From: Pseudomonas costantinii
GTDB taxonomy: Bacteria > Pseudomonadota > Gammaproteobacteria > Pseudomonadales > Pseudomonadaceae
DNA: 64,000 nucleotides
Direction of reading: 5' to 3'
NCBI RefSeq assembly: GCF_001870435.1
Contig: NZ_MDDR01000065.1
Location: 1 to 64,000, forward strand
A program made the translations under genes and the position numbers. Under the pieces are notes generated by a model. The model was not told where the DNA came from, ran no database searches, and saw nothing but the letters and a program-made list of their open reading frames with translations. Below are positions 25,329 to 34,225 of the stretch, piece by piece (position 1 is the stretch's first letter; every line of letters starts with the position of its first letter).

Positions 25329-25434
25329 TTCAGCCCTGCGCTGTTTTAACATGACGGAAAACCGCCATTGGGGCTTATAATCGCCGGTTTGCAAAACAGC
25401 CGGCCTCCTTGCCCGCCGCCTACCGGATCCTGTC

Positions 25435-27048
25435 ATGTTACGAATCACCGAACTCAAGCTGCCCATCGACCATCCCGAAGAAGACCTGCGGCCTGCCATC
25501 GTGCAGCGCCTGGGCATCGCCAGTGATGACCTGCTCGATTTCACCTTGTTCAAGCGCAGCTACGACGCCCGCAAGAAATCGTCGGAGCTGTGCTTCATCT
25601 ACACTGTCGACCTGAACGTCAAGGGCGAAGCCGCCCTGCTGCTCAAGTTCGCCGATGACCGCAACATCAACCCGGCGCCGGATGTCAGCTACAAGGTGGT
25701 GGGCCAAGCACCGGAAGGCTTGGTCGAACGGCCGATCGTGGTGGGCTTTGGCCCGTGCGGGATTTTCGCCGGGCTGCTACTCGCGCAGATGGGCTTCAAG
25801 CCGATCATCCTTGAGCGCGGTCGCGAAGTGCGCCAGCGCACCAAGGACACTTGGGGCCTGTGGCGCAAAAATGTGCTCAACCCCGAGTCCAACGTGCAGT
25901 TCGGTGAAGGCGGCGCCGGGACCTTTTCCGACGGCAAGCTCTACAGCCAGATCAAGGACCCGAAATTCCACGGTCGCAAAGTGCTGCACGAGTTCGTCAA
26001 GGCCGGTGCACCGGAAGAAATTCTTTACGTCAGCAAGCCACACATCGGTACCTTCCGCCTGACGGGCGTAGTGGAAAACATGCGCCAGCAAATCATCGCC
26101 TTGGGCGGTGAAGTGCGCTTCGAACAGCGGGTCACCGACGTGCTGATCGAAGACGGCCAGTTGAACGGCGTAGTGGTGGGTGGCGGCGAGCAGATCCTCT
26201 CCAAGCACGTGATCCTTGCCTTGGGCCACAGTGCCCGCGACACCTTCCGCATGCTGCATGGCCGCGGTGTGTACATGGAAGCCAAGCCGTTCTCGGTGGG
26301 CTTCCGTATCGAACACCCGCAGTCGCTGATCGACGCCGCGCGCCTGGGCAAATACGCCGGGCACCCGAAACTCGGCGCTGCCGACTACAAACTGGTGCAC
26401 CACGCCAAAAACGGCCGGTCGGTCTACAGCTTCTGCATGTGCCCGGGCGGCACGGTGGTTGCGGCCACCTCCGAGCCGAACCGCGTGGTGACTAACGGCA
26501 TGAGCCAATACTCACGCAACGAGCGCAATGCCAACTCCGGCATCGTGGTCGGCATCACACCGGAAGTGGATTACCCAGGTGGCCCGCTGGCCGGTATCGA
26601 GTTGCAGGAACGCCTGGAGTCCCACGCCTACATCCTCGGCGGCAGCAACTACGAAGCTCCGGCGCAACTGGTGGGTGATTTCATCGCCGGTAAGCCGTCG
26701 ACTGCCATCGGCAGTGTGGAACCGTCCTACAAGCCAGGTGTGGCCCTGGGTGACTTGGCCCTGGCCTTACCGGACTTTGCCATCGAAGCGATTCGTGAAG
26801 CGCTGCCGGCGTTCGAGAAGCAGATCAAGGGTTACTCGCTGCACGATGCAGTGTTGACCGGGATCGAGACGCGCACCTCGTCGCCACTGCGGATTACCCG
26901 TAACGAATCGATGCAGAGCTTGAACGTGAAAGGCCTGTTCCCGGCCGGTGAAGGCGCAGGCTATGCCGGTGGGATTTTGTCGGCGGGCGTTGACGGGATT
27001 CGAATTGCCGAGGCATTGGCGCGGGATATGTTGGGTATTGAGGCCTAA
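25435..27048 (+). CDS. FAD-dependent dehydrogenase, COG2509 family
   Basis: This 537-residue flavoprotein has a 90-residue N-terminal ACT/RRM-like domain, then a dinucleotide-binding motif GFGPCGIFAGLLLAQMGFKP with the acidic ILERG end. EGGAGTFSDGKLYSQIKD follows, which is the marker of this family. The C-terminal FAD contact is GLFPAGEGAGYAGGILSAGVDG. Members are soluble NAD(P)/FAD oxidoreductases of unknown substrate. It is monocistronic, with a hairpin after the stop. Confidence 0.9.
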   Translation: MLRITELKLPIDHPEEDLRPAIVQRLGIASDDLLDFTLFKRSYDARKKSSELCFIYTVDLNVKGEAALLLKFADDRNINPAPDVSYKVVGQAPEGLVERPIVVGFGPCGIFAGLLLAQMGFKPIILERGREVRQRTKDTWGLWRKNVLNPESNVQFGEGGAGTFSDGKLYSQIKDPKFHGRKVLHEFVKAGAPEEILYVSKPHIGTFRLTGVVENMRQQIIALGGEVRFEQRVTDVLIEDGQLNGVVVGGGEQILSKHVILALGHSARDTFRMLHGRGVYMEAKPFSVGFRIEHPQSLIDAARLGKYAGHPKLGAADYKLVHHAKNGRSVYSFCMCPGGTVVAATSEPNRVVTNGMSQYSRNERNANSGIVVGITPEVDYPGGPLAGIELQERLESHAYILGGSNYEAPAQLVGDFIAGKPSTAIGSVEPSYKPGVALGDLALALPDFAIEAIREALPAFEKQIKGYSLHDAVLTGIETRTSSPLRITRNESMQSLNVKGLFPAGEGAGYAGGILSAGVDGIRIAEALARDMLGIEA

Positions 27049-27075
27049 GCGCTCTACTGCAGCCAACATCAATCA

Positions 27076-27107
27076 AATGTGAGAGCTGGCTTGCCAGCTC
27101 TCACATT
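27076..27107. repeat. REP-type hairpin after the FAD dehydrogenase
   Basis: AATGTGAGAGCTGGC (27076-27090) and GCCAGCTCTCACATT (27093-27107) are perfect inverted copies separated by two bases. It lies between convergent genes and may end both transcripts, although no T tract follows. Confidence 0.7.
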
Positions 27108-27122
27108 GGTTTCAGCGCTGTG

Positions 27123-28217
27123 TCAGATATTTGCGCGCAAGATCGTTTCCGGCAACGGCTCGCCCCGCTCGACACTGGCCGCAACGGCCGCAATCAAACC
27201 GTTCAATTCGTATCCCTGCGCTTTAAGCCAAGCCTGATCGTAATAGGTAGTGGCATACCGCTCGCCCCCATCACACAAGATCGCCACGATCGACCCCGAC
27301 TCCCCCGCCGCTTTCATCTGCTGCGCCGCCATTAAGGCACCCATCAAGTTAGTCCCGCTGGACCCCCCAACTCGCCGCCCCAAGCGCTCAGCCAGGTAAT
27401 GCATGGCCGCCAGCGACAACGCATCCGGCACCTTGACCATCGCATCAATCACTTTGGGCAAAAACGACGCCTCGACCCGTGGCCGGCCAATGCCTTCGAT
27501 GCGTGAGCCGCAGTCCAGGCGCAGACTCGCGTCGCCGCTCAGGTAGAAGTCGAAGAACACCGAGCGCTCGGCGTCGGCGCACAACACGCGTGTGCAGTGC
27601 TGGCGATAGCGCACGTAACGCCCCAGGGTCGCAGTGGTACCGCCAGTGCCAGGGCTGGAAATCAACCAGCTTGGCTCGGGGTAATGCTCAAAGCGCATCT
27701 GCTGGAAGATCGACTCGGCGATATTGTTGTTCGCCCGCCAATCGGTGGCGCGCTCAGCGTAGGTGAATTGGTCCATGAAGTGACCGCCACTTTCTTTCGC
27801 CAGACGCTCGGACTCGGCGTAGATCTGCGTCGGGTTCTGTACCAGGTGGCTCTTGCCACCGTAAAAGGCGATCTGGGCGATCTTCTCCTGGGACGTGGTG
27901 GCCGGCATTACCGCAATGAACGGCAGGCCGAGCAAACGCGCAAAGTACGCTTCCGAGATCGCCGTCGAACCACTGGACGCCTCGATCACCGGCGCACCCG
28001 GTTTGAGCCAGCCATTACATAGCGCATACAGAAACAGCGAACGGGCCAGCCGATGTTTCAGGCTGCCGGTGGGGTGGCTGGACTCATCCTTGAAGTACAA
28101 CTCGATACCCGGTAACCCCGGCAATGGCAAAGGGATCAGGTGCGTGTCGGCACTACGCTGAAAATCCGCTTCAATGATGCGAATGGCTTCGCGGGCCCAG
28201 GTACGGTGATCGCTCAT
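27123..28217 (-). CDS. PLP-dependent cysteine synthase-like enzyme
   Basis: This 364-residue fold-type II PLP enzyme has the Schiff-base lysine in HPTGSLKHRLARSL, the substrate carboxylate loop VIEASSGSTAISEAY, and the phosphate-binding glycine loop SSPGTGGTTATLGRY. It differs from CysK/CysM in the loop EASSGST (rather than PTSGNTG) and in its long C-terminus. It belongs to the branch often annotated putative cysteine synthase or L-cysteine desulfhydrase. No cys genes lie nearby. The frame extends upstream to 28274, but the MSDHRTW start is preferred. Confidence 0.85.
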   Translation of the reverse strand: MSDHRTWAREAIRIIEADFQRSADTHLIPLPLPGLPGIELYFKDESSHPTGSLKHRLARSLFLYALCNGWLKPGAPVIEASSGSTAISEAYFARLLGLPFIAVMPATTSQEKIAQIAFYGGKSHLVQNPTQIYAESERLAKESGGHFMDQFTYAERATDWRANNNIAESIFQQMRFEHYPEPSWLISSPGTGGTTATLGRYVRYRQHCTRVLCADAERSVFFDFYLSGDASLRLDCGSRIEGIGRPRVEASFLPKVIDAMVKVPDALSLAAMHYLAERLGRRVGGSSGTNLMGALMAAQQMKAAGESGSIVAILCDGGERYATTYYDQAWLKAQGYELNGLIAAVAASVERGEPLPETILRANI

Positions 28218-28433
28218 AAGGTGAGTCTCTAAAGATTTCAGCCCCGATTTTAGGGGGTTTCCTACACTGCACACAGATACAGTGACGACTCAATTAGACA
28301 CACAATTGCTAGGCTTTGGCGTAACGCCCTCTCTGCTCATCGCTTATAACAAATAAGAATATAACTTTTGTTTTAACAACTAACGGTACGGGTTAGGGTA
28401 CCCACCTATTGAACCTGGATTGGAGAGCATCCC

Positions 28434-29609
28434 TTGCCTCTGCGTAGCACTTTCACTCGTTTCTTCCAGCTGGAAGCCGCCAGCGGTCTGTTGTTGATCG
28501 CCGCTGCCGCCTTGGCGCTGATCATCAACAACTCACCGTTGTCGCACCTGTACAACGCCTTTCTCGACGTACCGGTGGTGGCTCAGGTTGGCGCGCTGAA
28601 AATCGCCAAGCCTGCCCTGCTGTGGATCAACGACGGCCTGATGGCCCTGTTCTTCCTGCTGATCGGCCTGGAGGTGAAGCGCGAACTGCTCGACGGCCAC
28701 CTATCCAAACCGTCGCAAGTGGTATTGCCCGGCGCAGCGGCCATTGGCGGCATGGTCGTGCCGGCATTGATCTACTGGGCACTGAACAAGGGCAACTCTG
28801 CCGCCCTCGCTGGCTGGGCGATCCCCATGGCCACTGACATTGCCTTTGCACTGGGCGTATTGGCCTTGCTGGGCAAACGCGTGCCGGTATCGCTCAAACT
28901 GTTCCTGATGACCCTGGCCATCATCGATGACTTGGGTGCAATCATCGTCATTGCGTTGTTCTATTCCGCCGACCTGTCCGGCGCCTCCCTGGCTGGCGCG
29001 GGCGCTTGCTTGATTGCCTTGATTGCGATGAACCGCCTGGGCGTGGTCAAGCTCGGGCCGTATCTGATCATCGGCCTGATCCTGTGGGTGTGCGTGCTCA
29101 AAAGTGGTGTGCACGCCACACTGGCTGGCGTGACCCTGGCGTTCTGCATCCCGATGCGCACCAAGAATGCCGAACCTTCGCCACTGCTCACCCTGGAGCA
29201 CGCCCTTCATCCGTGGGTGGCCTACGGCATCCTGCCACTGTTCGCCTTTGCCAACGCCGGCGTGTCTCTGACCGGTGTCAGCCTGGACAGCTTCACCCAC
29301 CACGTGCCCATGGGCATCGCCGCCGGCCTGTTGATCGGTAAGACCGTCGGCGTGTTCGGTCTCACCTGGCTTGCCGTCAAGACCGGCCTCTCTGCGCTGC
29401 CGAGCGGCGCCAACTGGGGCCAGGTGTTCGGCGTGGCGATCCTGTGCGGTATCGGCTTCACCATGAGCCTGTTCGTCGGCTCCCTGGCATTTGTGCCGGG
29501 CGTCAGCGAATTCGCGGGTGAGGATCGAATGGGGATTCTGACCGGGTCGATCCTGGCGGCGTGTATTGGTTATGCGGTAACGGCAATGGCGAGTCGCAAG
29601 AAAGCCTGA
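28434..29609 (+). CDS. nhaA: Na+/H+ antiporter NhaA
   Basis: This 391-residue antiporter has twelve predicted helices. It exchanges Na+ (or Li+) for protons and protects against salt and alkali. The ion-binding aspartate pair is in LAIIDDLGAIIVIALFYS, and the helix IV region has AIPMATDIAFALGVLALLG, both as in E. coli NhaA. The start is a TTG, placed by GGAGAG seven bases upstream. A terminator follows at 29627. No nhaR-like regulator is adjacent. Confidence 0.96.
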   Translation: MPLRSTFTRFFQLEAASGLLLIAAAALALIINNSPLSHLYNAFLDVPVVAQVGALKIAKPALLWINDGLMALFFLLIGLEVKRELLDGHLSKPSQVVLPGAAAIGGMVVPALIYWALNKGNSAALAGWAIPMATDIAFALGVLALLGKRVPVSLKLFLMTLAIIDDLGAIIVIALFYSADLSGASLAGAGACLIALIAMNRLGVVKLGPYLIIGLILWVCVLKSGVHATLAGVTLAFCIPMRTKNAEPSPLLTLEHALHPWVAYGILPLFAFANAGVSLTGVSLDSFTHHVPMGIAAGLLIGKTVGVFGLTWLAVKTGLSALPSGANWGQVFGVAILCGIGFTMSLFVGSLAFVPGVSEFAGEDRMGILTGSILAACIGYAVTAMASRKKA

Positions 29610-29626
29610 GCCACCTGAAGCCCCCC

Positions 29627-29664
29627 AAACCCCAACCGGGTGACCGGTTGGGGTTTTGTTTTTT
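29627..29664 (+). terminator. rho-independent terminator of nhaA
   Basis: ACCCCAACCGG pairs with CCGGTTGGGGT around a GTGA loop, followed by TTTGTTTTTT. The same stem recurs in inverted orientation after the chemoreceptor gene (31457-31489). Confidence 0.85.
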
Positions 29665-29813
29665 GCCGCCGACGTTTAACCAATAATCCGCCAGCCACAC
29701 CTAAAGACTTTCACCCTCCCGCCGACTATTTGTTGTGGTGATCCAATTATCCCGGCCTGGGATACCCGCCCGACCTTGCTCCCCAACGCATTTCCAGCCC
29801 GAGCGACAAACCC

Positions 29814-31436
29814 ATGTTCCTGAGAAATATAAGAATCGCAGCCAGAGCCTTCATCGGCTTCGCCGCTATTGCATCACTGAGTGTGTTTCTCGGCCTGTTC
29901 GCACTGAAGCAGATTGGCGAAGTCCAGTCCCAGGCGGCAGACATTCAGAACAACTGGATGCAGCGCGTCAGGCTGCTGGCCCTGGCCAATGCTTCGCTCG
30001 ACCGTTTTCGATTGGGAGAGATGGCGCACATCCTGTCGTCAAGCGACGCTGACATGCAGACTTACGAGGACAAATCCGCAGGCCGCCTGAAAGCCGTCAA
30101 GGAACAGCTCTCTCAATATGCAGCACTGCTACGCACCCCAGAGGAAAAGTCACGGCTCGATGTCTTCAACCAAAGCCTGGATGCTTACGCGAAGAACCAT
30201 ACCGAGATGCTCAAACGCTCGCGTTCAGGCGATAAGGCCAGTGCCCGCGACTTTCTCAATAGCATTCGAGAAAGTTATGAGCAGATGACTAAGAACTTCG
30301 ACCAATTGATAGACCTCGCCAACAAAGGTGCAGAACAGGCCGGACGGACATCCGAAGACGCTTACCAACATGCAGTGAACGGCATCGCAATCGTCATCCT
30401 GTTGGTGAGTGCTGGCACTGTGCTGGTGGCCTGGCTGCTGACCCGAAGCATTACCGGGCCGATCAATGAAGCGGTGCAAGTGGCCGAAACCATTGCCAAA
30501 GGCGATCTCACCCAGCCTATCAACCCGACGGGCAACGACGAGGCCACCCGCCTGCTCCGGGCACAAGAAACCATGCGTAACAACCTGGTGCAGACTCTGC
30601 GGCAAATCACCGGTTCATCCAGCCAACTCGCCGCTGCTGCGGAAGAACTGAATGCCGTGACCGCCGAGGGTAGCCGGGACTTGCAACAGCAACATGGAGA
30701 AATCGAGCAGGCCGCCACCGCCGTCACCGAGATGACCACCGCGATTGAAGAGGTCGCGCGCAATGCGGCATCGACTTCGGACCTTTCCCAAGAGTCGCGA
30801 AGCATCGCCTTAAAAGGCCAGCAGCGCATGGTAGAGGCGTTGAATTCGATCCAGGCACTGACCCGCGGGGTTGAAGTCAGTTCCGGGCAAGTCGGCGGCC
30901 TCGCCGAACAAGCTAAAGGGATCGGCAAGGTACTCGACGTGATCCGCACTATTGCCGAGCAAACCAACCTGTTGGCGCTGAACGCCGCCATCGAAGCCGC
31001 CCGTGCCGGTGAGGCCGGCCGTGGTTTTGCCGTGGTCGCCGATGAAGTGCGCGCCCTGGCCCATCGCACGGCCCAATCAACTCAAGAAATCGAGCAGATG
31101 ATCGGCAGCATTCAAACCAACACTGCCAGCACCGTCAACACCATGCTCGACAGCAGCACCATGACCCAGCAAACCCTGGGATTGGCCGAGCTGGCACAAC
31201 AAGCACTGGCGGATATTCTGGCGGCCAACGATGAGATCAATGACCGCAACCTGGTGATTACCACCGCCGCGGCTGAGCAGGCCGACGTTGCTCGGGCGGT
31301 CGATCGTAACTTGCTGAACATTCAGCAGCTGTCGATTCAGTCTGCTGAAGGCTCGACCCAAACGACTGCTGCCTCGCAATCACTGGCTAGCCTGGCCCAT
31401 GAGCTGAATACGATGGTGAAGCACTTTCAAGTTTGA
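29814..31436 (+). CDS. methyl-accepting chemotaxis protein (4-helix-bundle sensor)
   Basis: This 540-residue chemoreceptor has a first transmembrane helix at residues 12-32 and a periplasmic four-helix-bundle domain (about 35-185, 4HB_MCP type). The second helix is at about 190-210 and a HAMP domain at 211-265 (RSITGPINEAV). The cytosolic signalling tip is IAEQTNLLALNAAIEAARAGEAGRGFAVVADEVRALAHRT, given here only as its recognised start and end motifs. There is no visible C-terminal CheR-docking pentapeptide. It is monocistronic, and the ligand cannot be inferred from neighbours. Confidence 0.95.
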   Translation: MFLRNIRIAARAFIGFAAIASLSVFLGLFALKQIGEVQSQAADIQNNWMQRVRLLALANASLDRFRLGEMAHILSSSDADMQTYEDKSAGRLKAVKEQLSQYAALLRTPEEKSRLDVFNQSLDAYAKNHTEMLKRSRSGDKASARDFLNSIRESYEQMTKNFDQLIDLANKGAEQAGRTSEDAYQHAVNGIAIVILLVSAGTVLVAWLLTRSITGPINEAVQVAETIAKGDLTQPINPTGNDEATRLLRAQETMRNNLVQTLRQITGSSSQLAAAAEELNAVTAEGSRDLQQQHGEIEQAATAVTEMTTAIEEVARNAASTSDLSQESRSIALKGQQRMVEALNSIQALTRGVEVSSGQVGGLAEQAKGIGKVLDVIRTIAEQTNLLALNAAIEAARAGEAGRGFAVVADEVRALAHRTAQSTQEIEQMIGSIQTNTASTVNTMLDSSTMTQQTLGLAELAQQALADILAANDEINDRNLVITTAAAEQADVARAVDRNLLNIQQLSIQSAEGSTQTTAASQSLASLAHELNTMVKHFQV

Positions 31437-31456
31437 AGGGACAGCTCAAAAAACCA

Positions 31457-31489
31457 AAAAACCCCAACCGGTCACCCGGTTGGGGTTTT
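31457..31489. terminator. bidirectional terminator between the chemoreceptor and slyB-like genes
   Basis: AAAACCCCAACCGG pairs with CCGGTTGGGGTTTT around a TCAC loop, with A runs before and T runs after. It can therefore serve both convergent genes. Confidence 0.85.
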
Positions 31490-31508
31490 GTGTTTCTACG
31501 ACCGACGC

Positions 31509-31973
31509 TTAACGGGTAACGCGGCTGGTGCCGTTAACAGTCATGATGCGTACACGGTCGCCGATGCGGAAGACTTCGTTAGCATCAACAGCCTGGACGT
31601 AGGCGCGCATGCTGCCATCGTCTTCGCGAACGGTGATTTCGACGCCCTGGGTGCGGGTCAGGCCTTCTTCAGCAGCGGAGCCCAACAGGCCACCGGCAAC
31701 AGCACCGATAACGCCAGTAACGATACTGCCACGCCCGCCGCCAATAGAGGCGCCGCCAACACCGCCAACCACTGCACCGGCAACGCTGCCGATTGGAGAC
31801 TTGGTGCCTTCGATTTTCACCGGACGCAGGGATTCAATGGTGCCCATGCGAACGGTCTGCACACGACGCGCCTCGTCACGGGAGTACGAGTCGCCGGTCA
31901 GACTCGAGGCGCAGCCACCCAGCAGCAACGACAGGGTGGTAAAGCAGGCAACTAGTAAAACGGACTTACGCAT
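31509..31973 (-). CDS. glycine-zipper outer-membrane lipoprotein, SlyB/PcpL type
   Basis: This 154-residue protein has a lipoprotein signal (LLLGGCAS). A glycine-zipper segment of alternating Gly/Ala follows (about residues 60-105: VAGAVVGGVGGASIGGG and IGAVAGGLLGSAAEEG). It ends in a small beta domain, ITVREDDGSMRAYVQ to NGTSRVTR. This is the SlyB family, lipoproteins that stabilise the outer membrane under PhoPQ-type stress in enterobacteria. The frame is open to 32057, but the lipoprotein signal fixes the start at 31973, with GGAG nine bases upstream. Confidence 0.88.
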   Translation of the reverse strand: MRKSVLLVACFTTLSLLLGGCASSLTGDSYSRDEARRVQTVRMGTIESLRPVKIEGTKSPIGSVAGAVVGGVGGASIGGGRGSIVTGVIGAVAGGLLGSAAEEGLTRTQGVEITVREDDGSMRAYVQAVDANEVFRIGDRVRIMTVNGTSRVTR

Positions 31974-32238
31974 AGCATCAACTCCAAGGGACAGGTAAAC
32001 ATTAGACGCTGCGGCTCGACGCCTGTCACGGCAAGCCCGGCAGAAAATTGCTTTCATTCAGCCCTAGTACAGACTGCCAGCACCAGAAAACTCGACGAAC
32101 GGTAGCGCTCGCACTGTTCCAAAAGATGTCATGGACACGTTGAGCATTGTAGCCGCGCAGCAGCACACGCCCGAAGTCTCTTGAATAGAGGCTTCGGTGT
32201 GGCGGGCAATATCCAGGTGACGTGACGAAAGGTGGGGC

Positions 32239-32886
32239 TCAGGGCGCCAGGCGCTCGCGCGTCCATTCGCCCGCTTGCAGGCGATAGTTCAGGCGGTCAT
32301 GCAGGCGGCTGGCGCGGCCTTGCCAGAACTCGATACGCTCAGGCAGCAAGCGATAGCCACCCCAATGCTCAGGGCAATCGGGCTGGGTGTCGCTGAAACG
32401 CTGCTCAGTTGCCTTGAGCAGGTCTTGCAGTTCTTCGCGGTCACGAATGACTTTGCTCTGCGGCGAGGCCCAAGCCCCAAGCCGACTGCCCAAAGGCCGG
32501 ACCTGATAATAAGCATCCGACTCTTCAGGCGTGACCTTGACCACTCGCCCTTCGATGCGCACCTGGCGCTCCAGGGTTGGCCAGAAGAAGGTCATGGCCG
32601 CGAAAGGCCGTGCCGCGAGTTGCTCACCCTTGGCACTCTGATAATTGGTAAAGAAGGTAAAGCCCTGTGCATCCAGGCCCTTGAGCAGCAGGATGCGACA
32701 GTGCGGACGACCGTCCTGGTCGACCGTTGCCAGGGTCATAGCATTGGCTTCCACCGGTGGCTGTTCGGTTTTCACCGCATCACCAAACCACTGGTGGAAC
32801 AACACAAACGGCTCGCTCGGGGCCTGGGCCTCGCTCAAACCATCCCGTGTGTAGTCACGGCGCATATCGGCCAGTGCCTGGGTCAT
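32239..32886 (-). CDS. pdxH: pyridoxamine 5'-phosphate oxidase PdxH
   Basis: This 215-residue FMN enzyme oxidises pyridoxine or pyridoxamine phosphate to pyridoxal phosphate. Conserved parts include MTLATVDQDGRPHCRILLLKG, given only as its start and end, the FMN/PLP-contacting FFTNYQSAKGEQL, SRLGAWASPQS, and the C-terminal signature EFWQGRASRLHDR. It is full length. The OmpA-like gene lies upstream on the same strand, 27 bases away, as I recall for the pair in P. aeruginosa, so the two may be co-transcribed. Confidence 0.97.
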   Translation of the reverse strand: MTQALADMRRDYTRDGLSEAQAPSEPFVLFHQWFGDAVKTEQPPVEANAMTLATVDQDGRPHCRILLLKGLDAQGFTFFTNYQSAKGEQLAARPFAAMTFFWPTLERQVRIEGRVVKVTPEESDAYYQVRPLGSRLGAWASPQSKVIRDREELQDLLKATEQRFSDTQPDCPEHWGGYRLLPERIEFWQGRASRLHDRLNYRLQAGEWTRERLAP

Positions 32887-32913
32887 GCGGCTTTATCCTT
32901 CTGGTTCAACAGA

Positions 32914-34083
32914 TCAGTTTTTCGCCTGGTCGTTTGCAGCGGGCGCGTCAGCCTTCGGTGCCGGCTTCTTCGCGGCTGGCTTAGCAGCGGCTTTTTTAGC
33001 AGCTGGCTTGGCGGCTTTCTTGGCCGGAGCCTTTTTCGCAGGGGCCGCTTTCTTCGCCGCCGGAGTCGCTACAGGTGCTGGTGCAGTTTGCACAGCGACC
33101 ATTTCAGCCTTCGGCGGGTTGCCCGAGTTGTATTTGCTCAGCAGCGCCAGCATCGTGGTGCGCTGGGTGAACAAGATTTCCATGCGACGGTTCAGGGCGC
33201 GGCCCTGATTGCTGTCATTGGCGGCACGTGGCATCAGGTCACCCATGCCGCGCAGCATCAGGCGATCCTGCTTCAAGCCGCTGAGGCTGAAAATCGAAGC
33301 GATCGACTGCGCACGGTCCTTGGTCAGGGCTTGGCTCACAGCCTCGGCACCCGTGGTGTCGACGTGGCCGAGTACCAGCACGGCGGTCTTCGGATCGCCT
33401 TCAACGGCCTTGGCAACACGGGTGAACGGGCCCAGGGTCACCGGCAGCAGCATCGCCGGGCGTTTCGGGTTGTAGGAACCGTCTACAGGGGCGATCACAA
33501 CCAGTACGTTTTCGCGACGCTCCAGTTGCAGGTTGCTGTCCTTGATGGCGGCGCGCAAGCGCGGCTCATAATCGTCCAGCCAGGCCTGAGTGATTTTCGG
33601 ATCAGGCATCGGAATATTGGTCACGTCGACCTTGGCCAATGGTTTTGGCTTGCTTTCGAACGGCCACCACCAGTGGGTCTCGGTGTCGGTCTTGGCAACA
33701 ACTGGCGCGGCGTCCGGAGTCGATGCCGGGGTCGCGGCCTTCAGGTCAGCTTTCAAGTCAGCCTTGGCATCGGCAGCCTTTTCGTCAGCGCTCTTGGAGG
33801 AGAACGGCCACCAACTGGAGCCGGCGTCGGCCTTGGCTACCGGGGCAGGCGCAGCTGCGGCGGCTGGAGCAACGGCTGCGGCTGCAACCGGTGCGGCAGG
33901 CTTGGCACCCACTGCTGGTTTGGCATCCGGCTTGGTGCCGGTTTGAGTCACTGCGTCCTTGGTAGCGGCCTTATCAGATCCCAATGACCACCAATGCCCA
34001 CCTTCGGCATCATTTTGTGGGGTTTGTGCGCAGCCAGTAATAGTGAGGCATAGCGCCAGAGCCAAGGACTTGTTCGATAACAT
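32914..34083 (-). CDS. OmpA-family lipoprotein with Trp-motif repeats and a Lys/Ala-rich tail
   Basis: This 389-residue lipoprotein has its acylated Cys at 18 (TITGCAQ). A low-complexity Ala/Pro/Lys region follows, with three spaced aromatic motifs: HWWSLGSD at 30-37, SWWPFSSK at 90-97 and HWWWPFESK at 137-145. An OmpA-like peptidoglycan-binding domain lies at about 195-325 (LVLGHVDTTGAEAVSQALTK, NQGRALNRRMEI). The last 55 residues are repeats of the AAKKAAPAKKA type, like the tails of histone H1-like bacterial proteins. The domain order is clear. The purpose of the Trp motifs and basic tail is unknown; contact with peptidoglycan, LPS or extracellular DNA is possible. Confidence 0.9.
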   Translation of the reverse strand: MLSNKSLALALCLTITGCAQTPQNDAEGGHWWSLGSDKAATKDAVTQTGTKPDAKPAVGAKPAAPVAAAAVAPAAAAAPAPVAKADAGSSWWPFSSKSADEKAADAKADLKADLKAATPASTPDAAPVVAKTDTETHWWWPFESKPKPLAKVDVTNIPMPDPKITQAWLDDYEPRLRAAIKDSNLQLERRENVLVVIAPVDGSYNPKRPAMLLPVTLGPFTRVAKAVEGDPKTAVLVLGHVDTTGAEAVSQALTKDRAQSIASIFSLSGLKQDRLMLRGMGDLMPRAANDSNQGRALNRRMEILFTQRTTMLALLSKYNSGNPPKAEMVAVQTAPAPVATPAAKKAAPAKKAPAKKAAKPAAKKAAAKPAAKKPAPKADAPAANDQAKN

Positions 34084-34225
34084 GAGATATCCACAAAATG
34101 AGAAAAATCAGGGGGTCTGGATGACCCGTTAAACAGACGCTTACAGAACATTAAAGTTACAACATTTCGCTCAGCGTCTTCTTATAGTTGCCTTTGTAAC
34201 AAAAAAATGTGAAACAGCAAGCGGT

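Noticed and set aside
32275..33987. Plus-strand open frame of 570 codons opposite pdxH and the OmpA-like gene
   Set aside because: It crosses two well-supported genes on the other strand and is low-complexity, as expected for the complement of Ala/Lys-rich codons.
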